Below, one piece after another: positions 1 through 8,545 of a stretch of 64,000 nt of DNA (its first letter is position 1; each line of letters begins with the position of its first letter). The translations under genes and the position numbers were made by a program. This DNA is from Roseiarcus sp963767245 (lineage in GTDB: Bacteria; Pseudomonadota; Alphaproteobacteria; Rhizobiales; Beijerinckiaceae). The notes beneath the pieces are model-generated. The model saw only the letters and a list, made by a program, of their open reading frames with translations, was not told where the DNA came from and searched no databases. The stretch is taken from the NCBI GenBank assembly GCA_963767245.1, contig CAVYDG010000018.1:1-64000 (forward strand). Reading direction: 5' to 3'.

Positions 1-175
1 ACAGCCAGGTTTTGAATGAACCGCTTTCTTCAAGCGCCGCAACACCGAAGCGATGGTCGCCGCCTGGATCAGCCCCGTACCAAGTCAAACGTAATTCTCC
101 TGAACTTATCCCGGGCGTGGCTCAGATTTGTGAGCCCGTCCGAACCGCGGAGCATACCGCGGTCTGTCGGTTCAC

Positions 176-1220
176 TCATCCTCCGAACACATCGTTGGTC
201 TGCGCGGTGACGCGCACGAAGGTGGTGCGCTTCGGGACCTCCTTGAGGTGGGCGGCGCCGATATAGGTCATCATCGAGCGCACGCCGCCCATGATCTCGC
301 CCATCGTGCCGTCGACCGATCCGCGATAGGGCGTCTCGACCGTCTTGCCCTCGGCGGCGCGATAATGGGCGACCCCGCCCGAATGCTTCCTCATCGCCGT
401 CTCCGACGACATGCCGTAGAACGTCATCCCGATCGGAACCTTCTCGCCTCCCCGTTCGGCGTAGCGGATTTCACCGTCGCATTCGTCGTGGCCGGCGAGC
501 ATGCCGCCAAGCATGACGAAATCGGCGCCCGCGCCATAGGCCTTGGCGACGTCTCCAGGCACGGTGCAACCGCCGTCGGCGCAGACCTGACCCTTGAGGC
601 CATGCGCGGCGTCGGCGCATTCGATGATCGCCGAAAGCTGCGGATAGCCGACGCCGGTCACCCGCCGCGTGGTGCAGACCGAGCCGGGACCGATGCCGAT
701 CTTGACGATGTCCGCGCCGGCCAGGATCAGCGCTTCGGTCATGTCGCCGGTGACGACATTCCCGGCCATGACGACGGCGTTCGGATAGTCGTCGCGCACG
801 CGCTTCACCGAGGTCGAGGAACTTCTCCGCATAGCCGTTGGCGACGTCGAGACAGATGAACCGGATCGGCGCCGCCTTGGCGACCGACGCGAGCTTCTTG
901 ACATCGGCCGCCGTTGTGCCGAGCGAATAAAAGGCGTGCACACCATCCGGGCCGGCAAAGAATTCGGCGAGCTTCGGCTCGGGGTAGTGCTTGTGCAGGG
1001 CGGTGAGCGCCCCATGCTTGCCGAGCGCGTGCGCCATCGCCATGGTTCCGGTGACGTCCATGTTGGCGGCGATGAGCGGAAAGCCCTTCCATTCCGAGCC
1101 GGTGTGGAGGAAACGGAAGGCGCGATCGACGTCGACGGCGCTGCGGGTGTTGAGCGTCGAACGCTTGGGGCGAATGAGGACGTCCTTGAAATCCAGCTTG
1201 ACGTCGGTTTCGATGCGCAT
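176..1220 (-). pseudogene. guaC: GMP reductase, frameshifted
   Basis: GuaC converts GMP to IMP with NADPH in purine salvage in the cytoplasm. The first part reads MRIETDVKLDFKDVLIRPKR, with HKHY and ICLDVANGY in one frame. The second part reads GNVVTGDMTEALILAGADIV, GIGPGSVCTTR (catalytic Cys) and the C-terminal KRTTFVRV in another. The two frames join near position 809, where one surplus base breaks the reading frame. Joined, the product has about 346 residues, the normal family length, and every landmark of the E. coli enzyme is in place. The start at 1220 matches the family N-terminus. The lesion may be a real mutation or a sequencing error. Function is certain by family; intactness is in doubt. 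Confidence 0.88.
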
Positions 1221-1329
1221 GACTTATCCAGCGTATGTCGGAGGCGGTCCTCCCCGATTAATCTAGTTGTCGCGAGCGCAAACCTCAACGAGTGGGCCTC
1301 TGGGCTCAAACGCGAATGGAGATCGACCA

Positions 1330-1962
1330 ATGGCGGACGAATTGGTTCTCTACACCAACCCGATGTCGCGCGGCCGTATCGCCCGATGGATGCTGGAAGA
1401 GGTTGGCCATCCCTATAGAGCCGAAATCCTGGAGTTCGCGAGCATGAACGCGCCCGAATATCTGGCGATCAACCCGATGGGCAAAGTCCCGGCGGTGCGG
1501 CACAGGGATACGATCGTCACCGAGGCGGCGGCGATCTGCGCCTATCTCGCGGACGTCTTTCCTGAGGCCGGTTTGGCGCCGCCGCCAGGCTCGCGCCTGC
1601 GTGGGCCTTATTATCGTTGGCTGTTCTTCGGCGCTGGCCCCATCGAGGCGGCCAATACCAACAAGGCTCTTAAGATCGTCGTGCCGGCGGAGCGGACCAT
1701 GATGGTCGGCTATGGGACGCAGGAACGGGTGCTTCATGCGCTCGAAGATCAACTCAACCGGTCAGAGTACATAGCGGGCGACCGCTTTACTGCCGCGGAC
1801 GTTTATGTCGGATCGCATATCGGATCGGGAATGATGTTTGGCGTGATCGACAAGCGGCCCGCATTTGAGCGCTATCGGTCGCTCGTTGGATCGCGTCCGG
1901 CCGCCCAGCGAGCGCGTGAGATCGATGAGGAACTCGCGGCGGCGCGCCGCAAGGCCGGCTGA
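1330..1962 (+). CDS. Glutathione S-transferase family protein
   Basis: This cytosolic protein of 210 residues has a thioredoxin-fold N-terminal domain (LVLYTNPMSRGRIARWMLEE, then NPMGKVPAV with the cis-Pro, then TEAAAICAYLAD). A helical C-terminal domain follows from about residue 90, with the conserved N-capping stretch FTAADVYVGS. These are the glutathione-binding and fold landmarks of the GST family. The substrate cannot be inferred. The ATG at 1330 was preferred over an in-frame upstream start because it begins directly before the first beta strand. The SDR gene starts 35 bases after its stop, so the two may be co-transcribed. Confidence 0.9.
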   Translation: MADELVLYTNPMSRGRIARWMLEEVGHPYRAEILEFASMNAPEYLAINPMGKVPAVRHRDTIVTEAAAICAYLADVFPEAGLAPPPGSRLRGPYYRWLFFGAGPIEAANTNKALKIVVPAERTMMVGYGTQERVLHALEDQLNRSEYIAGDRFTAADVYVGSHIGSGMMFGVIDKRPAFERYRSLVGSRPAAQRAREIDEELAAARRKAG

Positions 1963-1997
1963 GGGCGAGTACGACGCACTGGCGAAGAGGCAGACGA

Positions 1998-2744
1998 ATG
2001 CGTTTGAAGGGCAAATCCGCGCTGGTGACCGGAGCGGGCCAGGGGTTCGGCTTCGGCATCGCCGAAGCCTTCGTTCGGGAGGGCGCGCGGGTGGCGTGCC
2101 TGGACCTCAAGGGCGACGTCGCCGAGGCGGCCGCCAAGCGGTTCGGCGGCGGTTCGATCGCGCTTCACGCCGACGTTTCGAACCGCGGCGACGTCGAGCG
2201 CGCGGCCCGCGAAGCAATTGCCGCGTTCGGGCGGATCGACATCGTCGTCAACAACGCCGGCACCACGCATCGCAACAAGCCGATCATGGAGGTGACGGAC
2301 GAAGAGTTCGACCGCATCTTCGCCGTCAACGTGAAATCGATCCTGCTGACCGCCCAGGCCTTCGTTCCGCACATGCGCGCGCAAGGCGGCGGCGTCTTCA
2401 TCAACATCGGCTCGACCGCGGGCTTGCGCCCACGGCCCGGACTGACGGTGTACAACGCCTCCAAGGGCGCGGTGCATGTGATGACCAAATCGATGGCGGT
2501 CGAGCTCGCGCCCGACAAGATCCGTGTCTGCGCGCTCGCGCCGGTCGCTGGCGAGACGCCGCTCTTGGCGATGTTCATGGGCGAGGACACGCCTGAGAAG
2601 CGCGCCGCCTTTAAAGCGACCGTGCCGCTCGGCCGCTTCTCGACGCCCCACGACATCGGCGCGGCGGCGCTGTTTCTCGCCAGCGACGAGGCGGGCTTTC
2701 TGACCGGGGTGGTGCTCGAGGTCGACGGCGGGCGATGCATTTGA
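1998..2744 (+). CDS. SDR family NAD(P)-dependent oxidoreductase
   Basis: A classical short-chain dehydrogenase of 248 residues. The nucleotide-binding motif TGAGQGFG is at about residues 11-18, NNAG at about 85, and the catalytic region has Ser in NIGSTAG and Tyr/Lys in VYNASKGA. The C-terminus closes with DGGRCI, near the usual DGG end. Members oxidise or reduce alcohols, sugars or ketoacids, and the substrate here is unknown. It follows the GST gene closely on the same strand. Confidence 0.9.
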   Translation: MRLKGKSALVTGAGQGFGFGIAEAFVREGARVACLDLKGDVAEAAAKRFGGGSIALHADVSNRGDVERAAREAIAAFGRIDIVVNNAGTTHRNKPIMEVTDEEFDRIFAVNVKSILLTAQAFVPHMRAQGGGVFINIGSTAGLRPRPGLTVYNASKGAVHVMTKSMAVELAPDKIRVCALAPVAGETPLLAMFMGEDTPEKRAAFKATVPLGRFSTPHDIGAAALFLASDEAGFLTGVVLEVDGGRCI

Positions 2745-2843
2745 GGCAGACGGCCGTTTGGCTCGCGGCTGGACCTCGCTTGGGGTGGCCGCGGTCGATG
2801 GCCTCGCTATTCTCCATCGCGTAAACGTATAACATCGCGAGGG

Positions 2844-2859
2844 TGTGACGGCCGTCACA
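2844..2859. promoter_or_regulatory. CRP/FNR-family-like palindrome, copy 1
   Basis: The sequence TGTGACGGCCGTCACA is a perfect 16-bp palindrome and matches the CRP pattern TGTGA-N6-TCACA. Its centre lies 29.5 bases before a -10-like hexamer (TCTACC at 2881), which is the class II activator geometry (site centred near -41.5). It precedes the 38-residue gene at 2912. Related sites lie at 7355 and 18636. The identity of the regulator is inferred from the pattern only. Confidence 0.65.
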
Positions 2860-2911
2860 GCAGACGGGGACGGGTCATGCTCTACCTGTGCCCAAGGGAG
2901 AAGTCGTCGTG

Positions 2912-3028
2912 ATGTACGACAACATGTCCAGCGCGCTTCTGATCGATGATCGCAACGAGCGGCCGCTTCTGGTCGCCCTCGTCGCCATCGCCGCTGCGTG
3001 GTCGATCGTTTTCCTGCTCGGGCTCTGA
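2912..3028 (+). CDS. Small single-pass membrane protein, 38 aa
   Basis: This short gene has ATG at 2912 and the ribosome-binding stretch AAGGGAG 11 bases upstream. The product has a polar N-terminal segment with acidic and basic residues (LLIDDRNERP) and then one hydrophobic helix of about 19 residues (LLVALVAIAAAWSIVFLLGL) ending at the C-terminus. It is bounded by a CRP-like palindrome upstream and an intrinsic terminator at 3084, so it appears to be a self-contained one-gene unit. No family is recognised. The hydrophobic helix, RBS and flanking signals make a real gene likely. Confidence 0.65.
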   Translation: MYDNMSSALLIDDRNERPLLVALVAIAAAWSIVFLLGL

Positions 3029-3083
3029 AGTCCCGCATCGCCCAGCAGGCCAACGGGACAAGCGCTGCCGAGCGGGAAAAAGG

Positions 3084-3112
3084 AAGCGGCGTACGGCCGC
3101 TTGTGCGTTTTT
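3084..3112 (+). terminator. Rho-independent terminator after the 38-aa gene
   Basis: A 7-bp perfect stem AAGCGGC/GCCGCTT with the five-base loop GTACG is followed within four bases by a run of five T. It lies 55 bases after the stop of the small membrane protein gene and in its orientation. Confidence 0.7.
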
Positions 3113-3185
3113 ACCCCTGACCGCGAGCCTTGTTTGCATCGCATCGGATTCCGCCGGTTAGACGTTGTTGCTTTATCGGACGAAG

Positions 3186-3392
3186 ATGGGGCTCGACGAC
3201 AGCCTCGCCTATGCGGATGCGCTGACGCTGCTCGGGCGCGGCGCCGATCCGAACCGGGCCGCGGCGGACGGAATGACGTTCGAGAAGATGCTTATGGACC
3301 ATCGGGCGCATTTCGGACGAACGCCGCCGGCAGAGTTCGCGATGCTGTGGGATGGGGCGGAGAGGCGCGGGATCCTTCACGAGTTCAAGTGA
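3186..3392 (+). CDS. Ankyrin-like short hypothetical protein
   Basis: An open frame of 68 residues from ATG 3186, with an alternative TTG at 3165. The segment ALTLLGRGADPNRAAADGMT resembles one ankyrin-type repeat (LL..GADPN...DG.T), and the rest is helical and charged. It may be the surviving end of a longer ankyrin protein or a genuine small protein. The ribosome-binding site is weak. No function can be assigned. Confidence 0.45.
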   Translation: MGLDDSLAYADALTLLGRGADPNRAAADGMTFEKMLMDHRAHFGRTPPAEFAMLWDGAERRGILHEFK

Positions 3393-3482
3393 AGCGCGTA
3401 TGCGCTTGGACTTTGCGTTCATGAAGCGGATATCGGACAAGCATAAAAACTGGACAACAGGGTCACCCCGACGAGCCCGCTC

Positions 3483-3692
3483 ATGATGTTCGCTCTTTTT
3501 GCGACCTTGTTAGCCGCATTCATTTTGGACGGTGCGGGGCTGCAACGTTTCGCTGCGGCCTGCCTCGTGACGTCGCTGGCCTTATGTATCGGCTTGTTTA
3601 TGTGGGAAATATACAGCCCCGAATATGGATTCAGGATGCCCTGGCTTCAGGTTGAGCTGAAACAATTTTTCGCTCCGGGCCGAGGTGTTTGA
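3483..3692 (+). CDS. Small two-helix membrane protein, 69 aa
   Basis: The product has two hydrophobic segments (FALFATLLAAFILDGAGL and AACLVTSLALCIGLFMWEIY) and then a short amphipathic tail. It lies 32 bases before the DsbB-like gene on the same strand, which suggests co-expression and perhaps a partner role. No family is recognised. Confidence rests on the membrane character and the operon-like spacing. Confidence 0.55.
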   Translation: MMFALFATLLAAFILDGAGLQRFAAACLVTSLALCIGLFMWEIYSPEYGFRMPWLQVELKQFFAPGRGV

Positions 3693-3724
3693 GCCATGGA
3701 CGCCCTCATGGAGCGTGAACGCCG

Positions 3725-4189
3725 ATGAGCGTAGTGCTCGATCGGGTCATCCTCCGGCTTATGCTGCTCGCCCTGGCGGGCATCCTCACCGCGGCGATGG
3801 CGATCCAATTTGTCGGTCGGGAAATTCCCTGCCCACTTTGCTTGCTCGAACGCGCAGCGATGTTCGGTTGTTGCTTTGGCCTGATGCAGCAACTGCGCAG
3901 CGGCGGCTCGCAGCGAGGCGCGGGAATCGGCCTGGTTTTCTCGCTGCTGCTGCTTGTGATCTCCGCCCGACAGACCTTGCTTGATCTCTTCCCACGCCCC
4001 GGACACGCTTACATCGGCGGCGCCGTCTTCGGCGTTCATATGCCGGTCTGGTCCGTTTTCATCGCCGTCGCGCTCTTGCTCGGCTTCGCAGTCCGGCTGG
4101 CAATATTCGGAGGGCCTAGAACCGGCCCAGAGGCGGAGAGAGCCACCCTACGACGCTTGACTTACGCGCTCGGCCTCTACGCTACGTGA
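3725..4189 (+). CDS. DsbB-like disulfide bond formation membrane protein
   Basis: DsbB proteins reoxidise DsbA in the periplasm and pass electrons to quinone. This 154-residue protein has four hydrophobic segments and the typical CPLC motif in GREIPCPLCLLERAAMFG at about residues 31-48. The second periplasmic cysteine pair of canonical DsbB is absent: after a CC in the second membrane helix no further cysteine occurs, and the loop before the last helix reads HAYIGGAVFGVHMP. It is thus a divergent DsbB relative whose redox cycle must differ. The small membrane protein upstream may be its partner. Confidence 0.75.
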   Translation: MSVVLDRVILRLMLLALAGILTAAMAIQFVGREIPCPLCLLERAAMFGCCFGLMQQLRSGGSQRGAGIGLVFSLLLLVISARQTLLDLFPRPGHAYIGGAVFGVHMPVWSVFIAVALLLGFAVRLAIFGGPRTGPEAERATLRRLTYALGLYAT

Positions 4190-4588
4190 TTATTATCTCC
4201 GGGATTAATTGTCTCTCCGTGCTCCTTCAGTGCGGGCTCGGCCAGTGTCATACGTCCGGCTACGAGCTTCTGCGCTAGATCGCGGAATTGAGCGAATGGC
4301 GGGAAACCTCTTCGAGACGGTCCTCCGGGCGACGCTCCCGCGCAGCAGCCAAATTGAGCGCCGCTTCTTGCGATTGTTCGTTGAGGGCTTGCCACCGGGC
4401 TTGAGGTTTGGCGGGAGCTGGCGCTAATTCGCCGCGAAGAACTCGGCGACCCCGGCTCTTTTCGGGAGATGTCCGAAGCCCTCGGTCTCTCGCCGCTAGG
4501 AACTTCGCACTGCTCATGTTAGGCAGCCGCGCCATGCAGCGGATGCGAGTTTTGCGCCGTCCGCCCCCCGCACTCCAAAAAAGGACGC
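4190..4588. other. Intergenic region, no intact gene seen
   Basis: About 400 bases between the DsbB-like gene and guaB. On the plus strand one frame reads EVWRELALIRREELGDPGSF up to a stop near 4530, and short coding-like pieces also occur on the minus strand. None has a convincing start and none continues. The region may hold gene relics. No terminator or clear promoter was identified by eye. Confidence 0.4.
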
Positions 4589-6127
4589 ATGGCGATGGCG
4601 ATCGTTGAATTGGACGTTATTCCCGAGGGCCTCGCCTTCGACGACGTGCTGCTGCGCCCGGGCCATAGCGCGGTGATGCCGAGCGCGACGAATATCGGGA
4701 CCCAGCTCACCCGCGCGATCCGCCTCAACCTGCCGATCATCTCCGCGGCGATGGACACCGTGACCGAGGCGAGGCTCGCGATCGCGATGGCGGAAGCGGG
4801 CGGCATCGGAGTCATCCACCGCAATCTCGAGCCCGCCGATCAGGCGGAGGAGGTGCGCAAGGTCAAGCGGTTCGAGAGCGGCATGGTCGTCGATCCGATC
4901 ACCATCTTTCCCGACGCGACGCTGGCCGGCGCGCTGGCGCTGATGAAGCGGGCCTCGATTTCCGGCATCCCGGTCGTCGAGCCCAACGGCGGCAAGCCCG
5001 GAAAGCTGATCGGCATTCTGACCAACCGCGACGTGCGCTTCGCCGACGATCCGCGCCAGCCGGTGACCGACCTCATGACCCGCAAGGTGGTCACGGTGAG
5101 GGAGGGGGTGAACCGCGACGAGGCGCGGCGGCTCCTGCATTTGCACCGGATCGAGAAGTTGGTCGTCGTCGACGATTTCGGCCGCTGCGTTGGGCTCATC
5201 ACGGTCAAGGACATCGAGAAGGCGACCGCCCACCCGAACGCCGCCAAGGACGCCGACGGGCGCCTGCGGGTCGCCGCCGCAACCTCGGTCGGCGACAAGG
5301 GGTTCGAGCGCGCCGAGCTCCTGATGGCGGCCGGCGTCGACTGCCTCGTCGTCGATACCGCCCACGGCCATTCTGAGCAGGTGCTGCAACAGGTCAAGCG
5401 CATCCAGCGGGCGACCAACAAGGTCTCGGTCATCGCCGGCAATGTGGCGACGCGCGAGGGCGCGCAGGCGCTGATCGACGCCGGCGCGGACGCGATCAAG
5501 GTTGGCATCGGGCCGGGCTCGATCTGCACCACCCGGATCGTCGCCGGGGTCGGAGTGCCGCAGCTCACCGCCATTCTGGAGGCGGCCGAGGCCGCGCGCA
5601 GGGCGGGCGTGCCGTCGATCGCCGACGGGGGGGTCAAATATTCCGGCGACCTCGCCAAGGCGATCGCGGCCGGCGCGGATTGCGTGATGATCGGTTCGCT
5701 GCTCGCCGGCACCGACGAGAGCCCGGGGGAAGTGTTCCTCTACCAGGGGCGCTCGTACAAGAGCTACCGCGGCATGGGTTCGCTCGGCGCGATGGGGCGG
5801 GGCTCGGCCGACCGCTACTTCCAGCAGGACGTGAAGGACCAGATGAAGCTCGTGCCCGAGGGCGTCGAGGGCCAGGTGCCCTATCGCGGACCGGTCGCGG
5901 CGATCGTACACCAGCTCGCAGGGGGCCTGCGCGCCGCGATGGGCTATGTCGGAGCGGAGACGATCGGAGAGTTCCAGCAAAAGGCCCGCTTCATGCGCAT
6001 CACCAGCGCGGGCCTCCGCGAAAGCCACGTCCACGACGTCGCGATCACCCGCGAGAGCCCGAACTATCATCCGTCGGGGTGTGAGGACGCGTTGGCGTGC
6101 GCCACCGCTAATCGCGTTGGCGACTAG
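4589..6127 (+). CDS. guaB: Inosine-5'-monophosphate dehydrogenase
   Basis: GuaB oxidises IMP to XMP with NAD, the committed step to GMP. The 512-residue product has the catalytic TIM barrel split by a CBS pair (about residues 97-215). The active-site loop GPGSICTTR has Cys at about 313, the phosphate-binding stretch is SIADGGVKYSGD, and the mobile flap GAMGRGSADRYFQ is present. After the usual end (TRESPNYHPSG) the frame continues for about 15 unusual residues. A second copy of this 3' end at 7243-7320 has one more G and stops right after SGV, so the extension here probably results from loss of one G in a G run near 6079. The enzyme core is complete. Confidence 0.95.
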   Translation: MAMAIVELDVIPEGLAFDDVLLRPGHSAVMPSATNIGTQLTRAIRLNLPIISAAMDTVTEARLAIAMAEAGGIGVIHRNLEPADQAEEVRKVKRFESGMVVDPITIFPDATLAGALALMKRASISGIPVVEPNGGKPGKLIGILTNRDVRFADDPRQPVTDLMTRKVVTVREGVNRDEARRLLHLHRIEKLVVVDDFGRCVGLITVKDIEKATAHPNAAKDADGRLRVAAATSVGDKGFERAELLMAAGVDCLVVDTAHGHSEQVLQQVKRIQRATNKVSVIAGNVATREGAQALIDAGADAIKVGIGPGSICTTRIVAGVGVPQLTAILEAAEAARRAGVPSIADGGVKYSGDLAKAIAAGADCVMIGSLLAGTDESPGEVFLYQGRSYKSYRGMGSLGAMGRGSADRYFQQDVKDQMKLVPEGVEGQVPYRGPVAAIVHQLAGGLRAAMGYVGAETIGEFQQKARFMRITSAGLRESHVHDVAITRESPNYHPSGCEDALACATANRVGD

Positions 6128-6215
6128 GCGGGCCCTCTATGCAGAGCGTAGACGTAGGAAACCGTAACGTCAGTCGGACTCACGATGCAAGTCTGTGAGA
6201 TCGGTTGTTTGACGA

Positions 6216-7081
6216 TCAATTTATGCTGCCGGTTGACAGGTCGACGGATCGGCCGCTGATTGTCCCGGCATTGCAGTCGTTGAAAGCTATCCCCTGACCG
6301 TAGATCGCCAGTTCCGGTGTCGGCGTGTCGATCGCCAGCGCTTCGACAATCCATTCGGCGCAGTTTCCCGAGAGCGAGATGCCCGCCGGCGCAGTGGCCT
6401 GAAACCATAGTCCGATCTGCGCGGTGACATTGCCCAGGAAGATGGTTGCCTTGTTTTGCCGAACCTGGATGCATGCAGATTAAAGAGGTGAGTTCGTCCG
6501 AGTTCGTCACAGGCATATTCGTAATCCAAAAGGACCCGGCGGGACGCCATTCCCAAAAGGGTCTGAACTTTGTGTTGACGTAGGCGCCCCCGCCGGACGC
6601 GGACACGTTCATGGTGTCCACTTCACATCCGGCGTGCAGAACCATCGCTTGACTCGTCGTCCCCGTCGAGTCCGATCCAGAACGAGGCGCTGTACCAGAC
6701 GTCATTTATCGTGCCGGCAGTCAAAGAACCCGGAAACACCTCAGCTGGCATTGTCCAGGTTCCCTCGACAAATTTCAGCGCATCGCCAGAGGGCGGGAAT
6801 GTGATACCGCCACACCAGTTGTTTGTGGTTTGAGGCTCAACGGCAGGCCGAAAGTTCGGCGGTTTCTTGCTTTGGTCGCGCGGCTCGAACTTCGGTTCGA
6901 TCAAGCTGAAGTTCTTGAGCTTTCTTCGCATGCGTTGCTCAAGCGAGCCGAACGCCACCGGGCAGCGCGGTATGCCATGGAAAATCCGTTCGCGGTCACT
7001 GGCCTTGTCTGGATCAAAGCCCTTTGGAGGCGGCTGGAAGGTTCGTACGGAGAAGCCATTGCCAAACTGTAAGACGCCCAT
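6216..7081 (-). pseudogene. Peptidase G1 (eqolisin) family protein, two frameshifts
   Basis: Eqolisins are acid endopeptidases using a Gln/Glu pair. The start at 7081 has a strong AGGAGG site. Frame one gives NNWCGGITF, FVEGTWTMP and SASFWIGLDG. Frame two gives MVLHAGCEVD and FWEWRPAGSF. Frame three gives ATIFLGNVTAQIGLWFQAT and NCAEWIVEAL, the segment with the catalytic Glu, and stops at 6216. The two breaks lie near 6663 (an extra G in a G run) and near 6465. Joined, the gene has about 287 codons and is complete. It lies antisense to guaB, between guaB and a second copy of the guaB 3' end. Real decay or sequencing error are both possible. Confidence 0.72.
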
Positions 7082-7242
7082 CGCCGCCTCCTGCTTCTCG
7101 GCTGTCGACACTGTCGGTTGTCGCACGCCAACGGGTGTTCCGCTATGAGTTCGGTCACGGTTCGTGACCGCCCGATGGCATCCGCGTGGCGGCCGTGGCG
7201 AACCCCGGCCTCTTGCGGAGGCGTTCAAATATTAGGTGGCTC

Positions 7243-7320
7243 CGGGCTTGCACGAAAGCCACGTCCACGACAGGGTGATCACCCGGGAAAGCCCGAACCA
7301 TCAGCCGTCGGGGGTGTGAG
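7243..7320 (+). repeat. Second copy of the guaB 3' terminus
   Basis: This segment repeats 6009-6085, the last codons of guaB, with about 11 substitutions and one extra base in 78 aligned positions (counted by hand). It reads LHESHVHD, then VITRESPNHQPSGV and a stop at 7317, which looks like the original guaB end. No other part of guaB is next to it. It marks an old duplication or insertion boundary. Confidence 0.75.
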
Positions 7321-7354
7321 CGAGCCGAAGCGCCAAGGCGGCCCGATCATGGGA

Positions 7355-7370
7355 TGTGACGCGCCTCACG
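7355..7370. promoter_or_regulatory. CRP/FNR-family-like palindrome, degenerate copy 2
   Basis: TGTGACGCGCCTCACG keeps the left half-site of the other two copies and most of the right one (TGTGA-N6-TCACG). A -10-like TAGGCT at 7391 stands at nearly the same distance as in the other copies, and the 72-residue gene starts 55 bases after the site. Confidence 0.5.
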
Positions 7371-7425
7371 ACGACGGCCCACCGTGGTGCTAGGCTTGGT
7401 ACAGGAGTTGGGAGAACAGAGACAC

Positions 7426-7644
7426 ATGTCGTATCACGCGCACAAGCAGGCGCTACGACTCGAAATCGACCGTGAAGCTAGTGCGCTCATGATCGCCCTT
7501 GGCGCCCAGGCTTATTGGGTAGCGCGGCGGAGAGCGGAAGAAGCAAGCAGTGACGAAATGGCCAAGGGGTGGACCGGGGTCGCCGCTGTGATCGAGCGGA
7601 AAACCACGAAGCGGTCGACGTTGCTCAGTTACCTACTGCATTAG
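7426..7644 (+). CDS. Small hypothetical soluble protein, 72 aa
   Basis: ATG 7426 follows a GGGAGAA site at good distance. The protein is predicted helical and charged, with one mildly hydrophobic stretch (ASALMIALGAQAYWVARRRA) and no signal peptide. It is preceded by a degenerate CRP-like palindrome, like the small genes at 2912 and 18748, so all three may belong to one regulon. No family recognised. Confidence 0.6.
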   Translation: MSYHAHKQALRLEIDREASALMIALGAQAYWVARRRAEEASSDEMAKGWTGVAAVIERKTTKRSTLLSYLLH

Positions 7645-7682
7645 CCGGCGCTTGCTGCGAGCCGACCGCCGCCCGTTCTCGC

Positions 7683-7829
7683 TTACATGTGGTTTTCGAG
7701 TTGAGTCTTGGCGTCGAGCGGCTTCGGCGGCGGGGCGGTGATTACGGGAGCGGGGGGCGGCGGCGCGGCGCAGGCGCCGACTCCGGCGAGCGCGGCGCAG
7801 GCGGCAAGGATGCGAAGGCGCTTGGGCAT
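7683..7829 (-). CDS. Small putative lipoprotein, 48 aa
   Basis: This gene is short but well formed: AAGGAG stands about eight bases before ATG 7829. The product has a basic start (MPKRLRIL), a hydrophobic core, and VGAC as a lipobox-like cleavage site at residue 20. A proline-rich tail (APPPPAPVITAPPPKP) follows and it ends LENHM. It would be exported and lipid-anchored in the envelope. Nothing more specific can be said. Confidence 0.6.
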   Translation of the reverse strand: MPKRLRILAACAALAGVGACAAPPPPAPVITAPPPKPLDAKTQLENHM

Positions 7830-7969
7830 TTGCGAAGTCTCCTTAGTTTCACCGGCGCGCGGGCCGCGTCGCCAACGGCGGCCGATGAGTCGCTGAAAAA
7901 CGCGATTCGATCCACTCCTATTCCGCCCGGCAGATTCCCTGGCGCGCTGATCGCGACGGAGTACTTGAT

Positions 7970-8506
7970 TCAGGCGCGAGACGGCCGCAGGCGACGGTGA
8001 TATCCGGCAAAGCCAAGCCCCGCGAAGCCGAGCAGCAACATTGCCCAGGTCGAGGGCTCCGGGACGACCGAGGTAGCCGCCGGGCTATAAAGCACCCAAT
8101 CCGGCTGCCCGTCGAGGACGTTTTGCAATCGCAGCAACGCCTCGGTGAAATAGCAGTCGCCGAAGATTAGCGCGGTATTCGTCTTATTCACGGTCCCCGT
8201 GTAGCCGTCAGTCAGCACGGCCTCTCCGGACGTGTCGAAGTAGGCGCAGAGCGCCCCGAGGATGTCCTCGGCGTCGGTGAGGTAGGTCGCGCCTAAGGTT
8301 CCTCCGACAACCGTGCTCAGCATGATGAGCCCGTCCGCCGCGATGGCCGCGGCGGAAGTGTCCACAGGTTGCGTCCCGGGCGCGTCGAAATCCCAAGGAG
8401 GGATCCTGGCTTTTTCGGCGACCAACTCGCCGACGAAATAGTTCGCGATATTTTCCGCCGTGGTCAGGGTGGCCGGGTTATCCGACCCGACGCCATTTCC
8501 TGTCAT
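7970..8506 (-). pseudogene. C-terminal part of a GH88-like hydrolase with PEP-CTERM tail
   Basis: The first 140 residues resemble the end of unsaturated glucuronyl hydrolases (GH88). PVDTSAAAIAADGLIML corresponds to the DTSASAI region, followed by YLTDAEDILGALC and ALIFGDCYFTEALLRLQ. The last 30 residues are a PEP-CTERM sorting signal (VVPEPSTWAM, a hydrophobic helix, then RR). The signal peptide and the larger part of the alpha/alpha barrel are missing, and no ribosome-binding site precedes 8506, so this is a 5'-truncated relic. GH88 with an exosortase tail would have been an extracellular polysaccharide enzyme. Confidence 0.6.
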
Positions 8507-8545
8507 GGCTCGGGCGTCCAGCGCCGGCGGCGCCGGTTCGCCAGC

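Noticed and set aside
1..175. Short overlapping plus-strand frames at the left edge
   Set aside because: No motif, ribosome-binding site or continuation; the sequence is too short to assign.
2745..2770. CAGACGGCCGTTTG palindrome after the SDR as a terminator
   Set aside because: The arms leave no loop and no T run follows, so it does not qualify as an intrinsic terminator.
4514..6070. A 518-codon minus-strand open frame opposite guaB
   Set aside because: It is rich in Arg, Asp and His repeats with no domain, and it is the shadow of the strongly conserved guaB frame.
7708..7896. A Gly/Ala-rich 62-codon plus-strand frame
   Set aside because: It is the complement of the proline-rich lipoprotein gene at 7683-7829, which has a proper start and ribosome-binding site.
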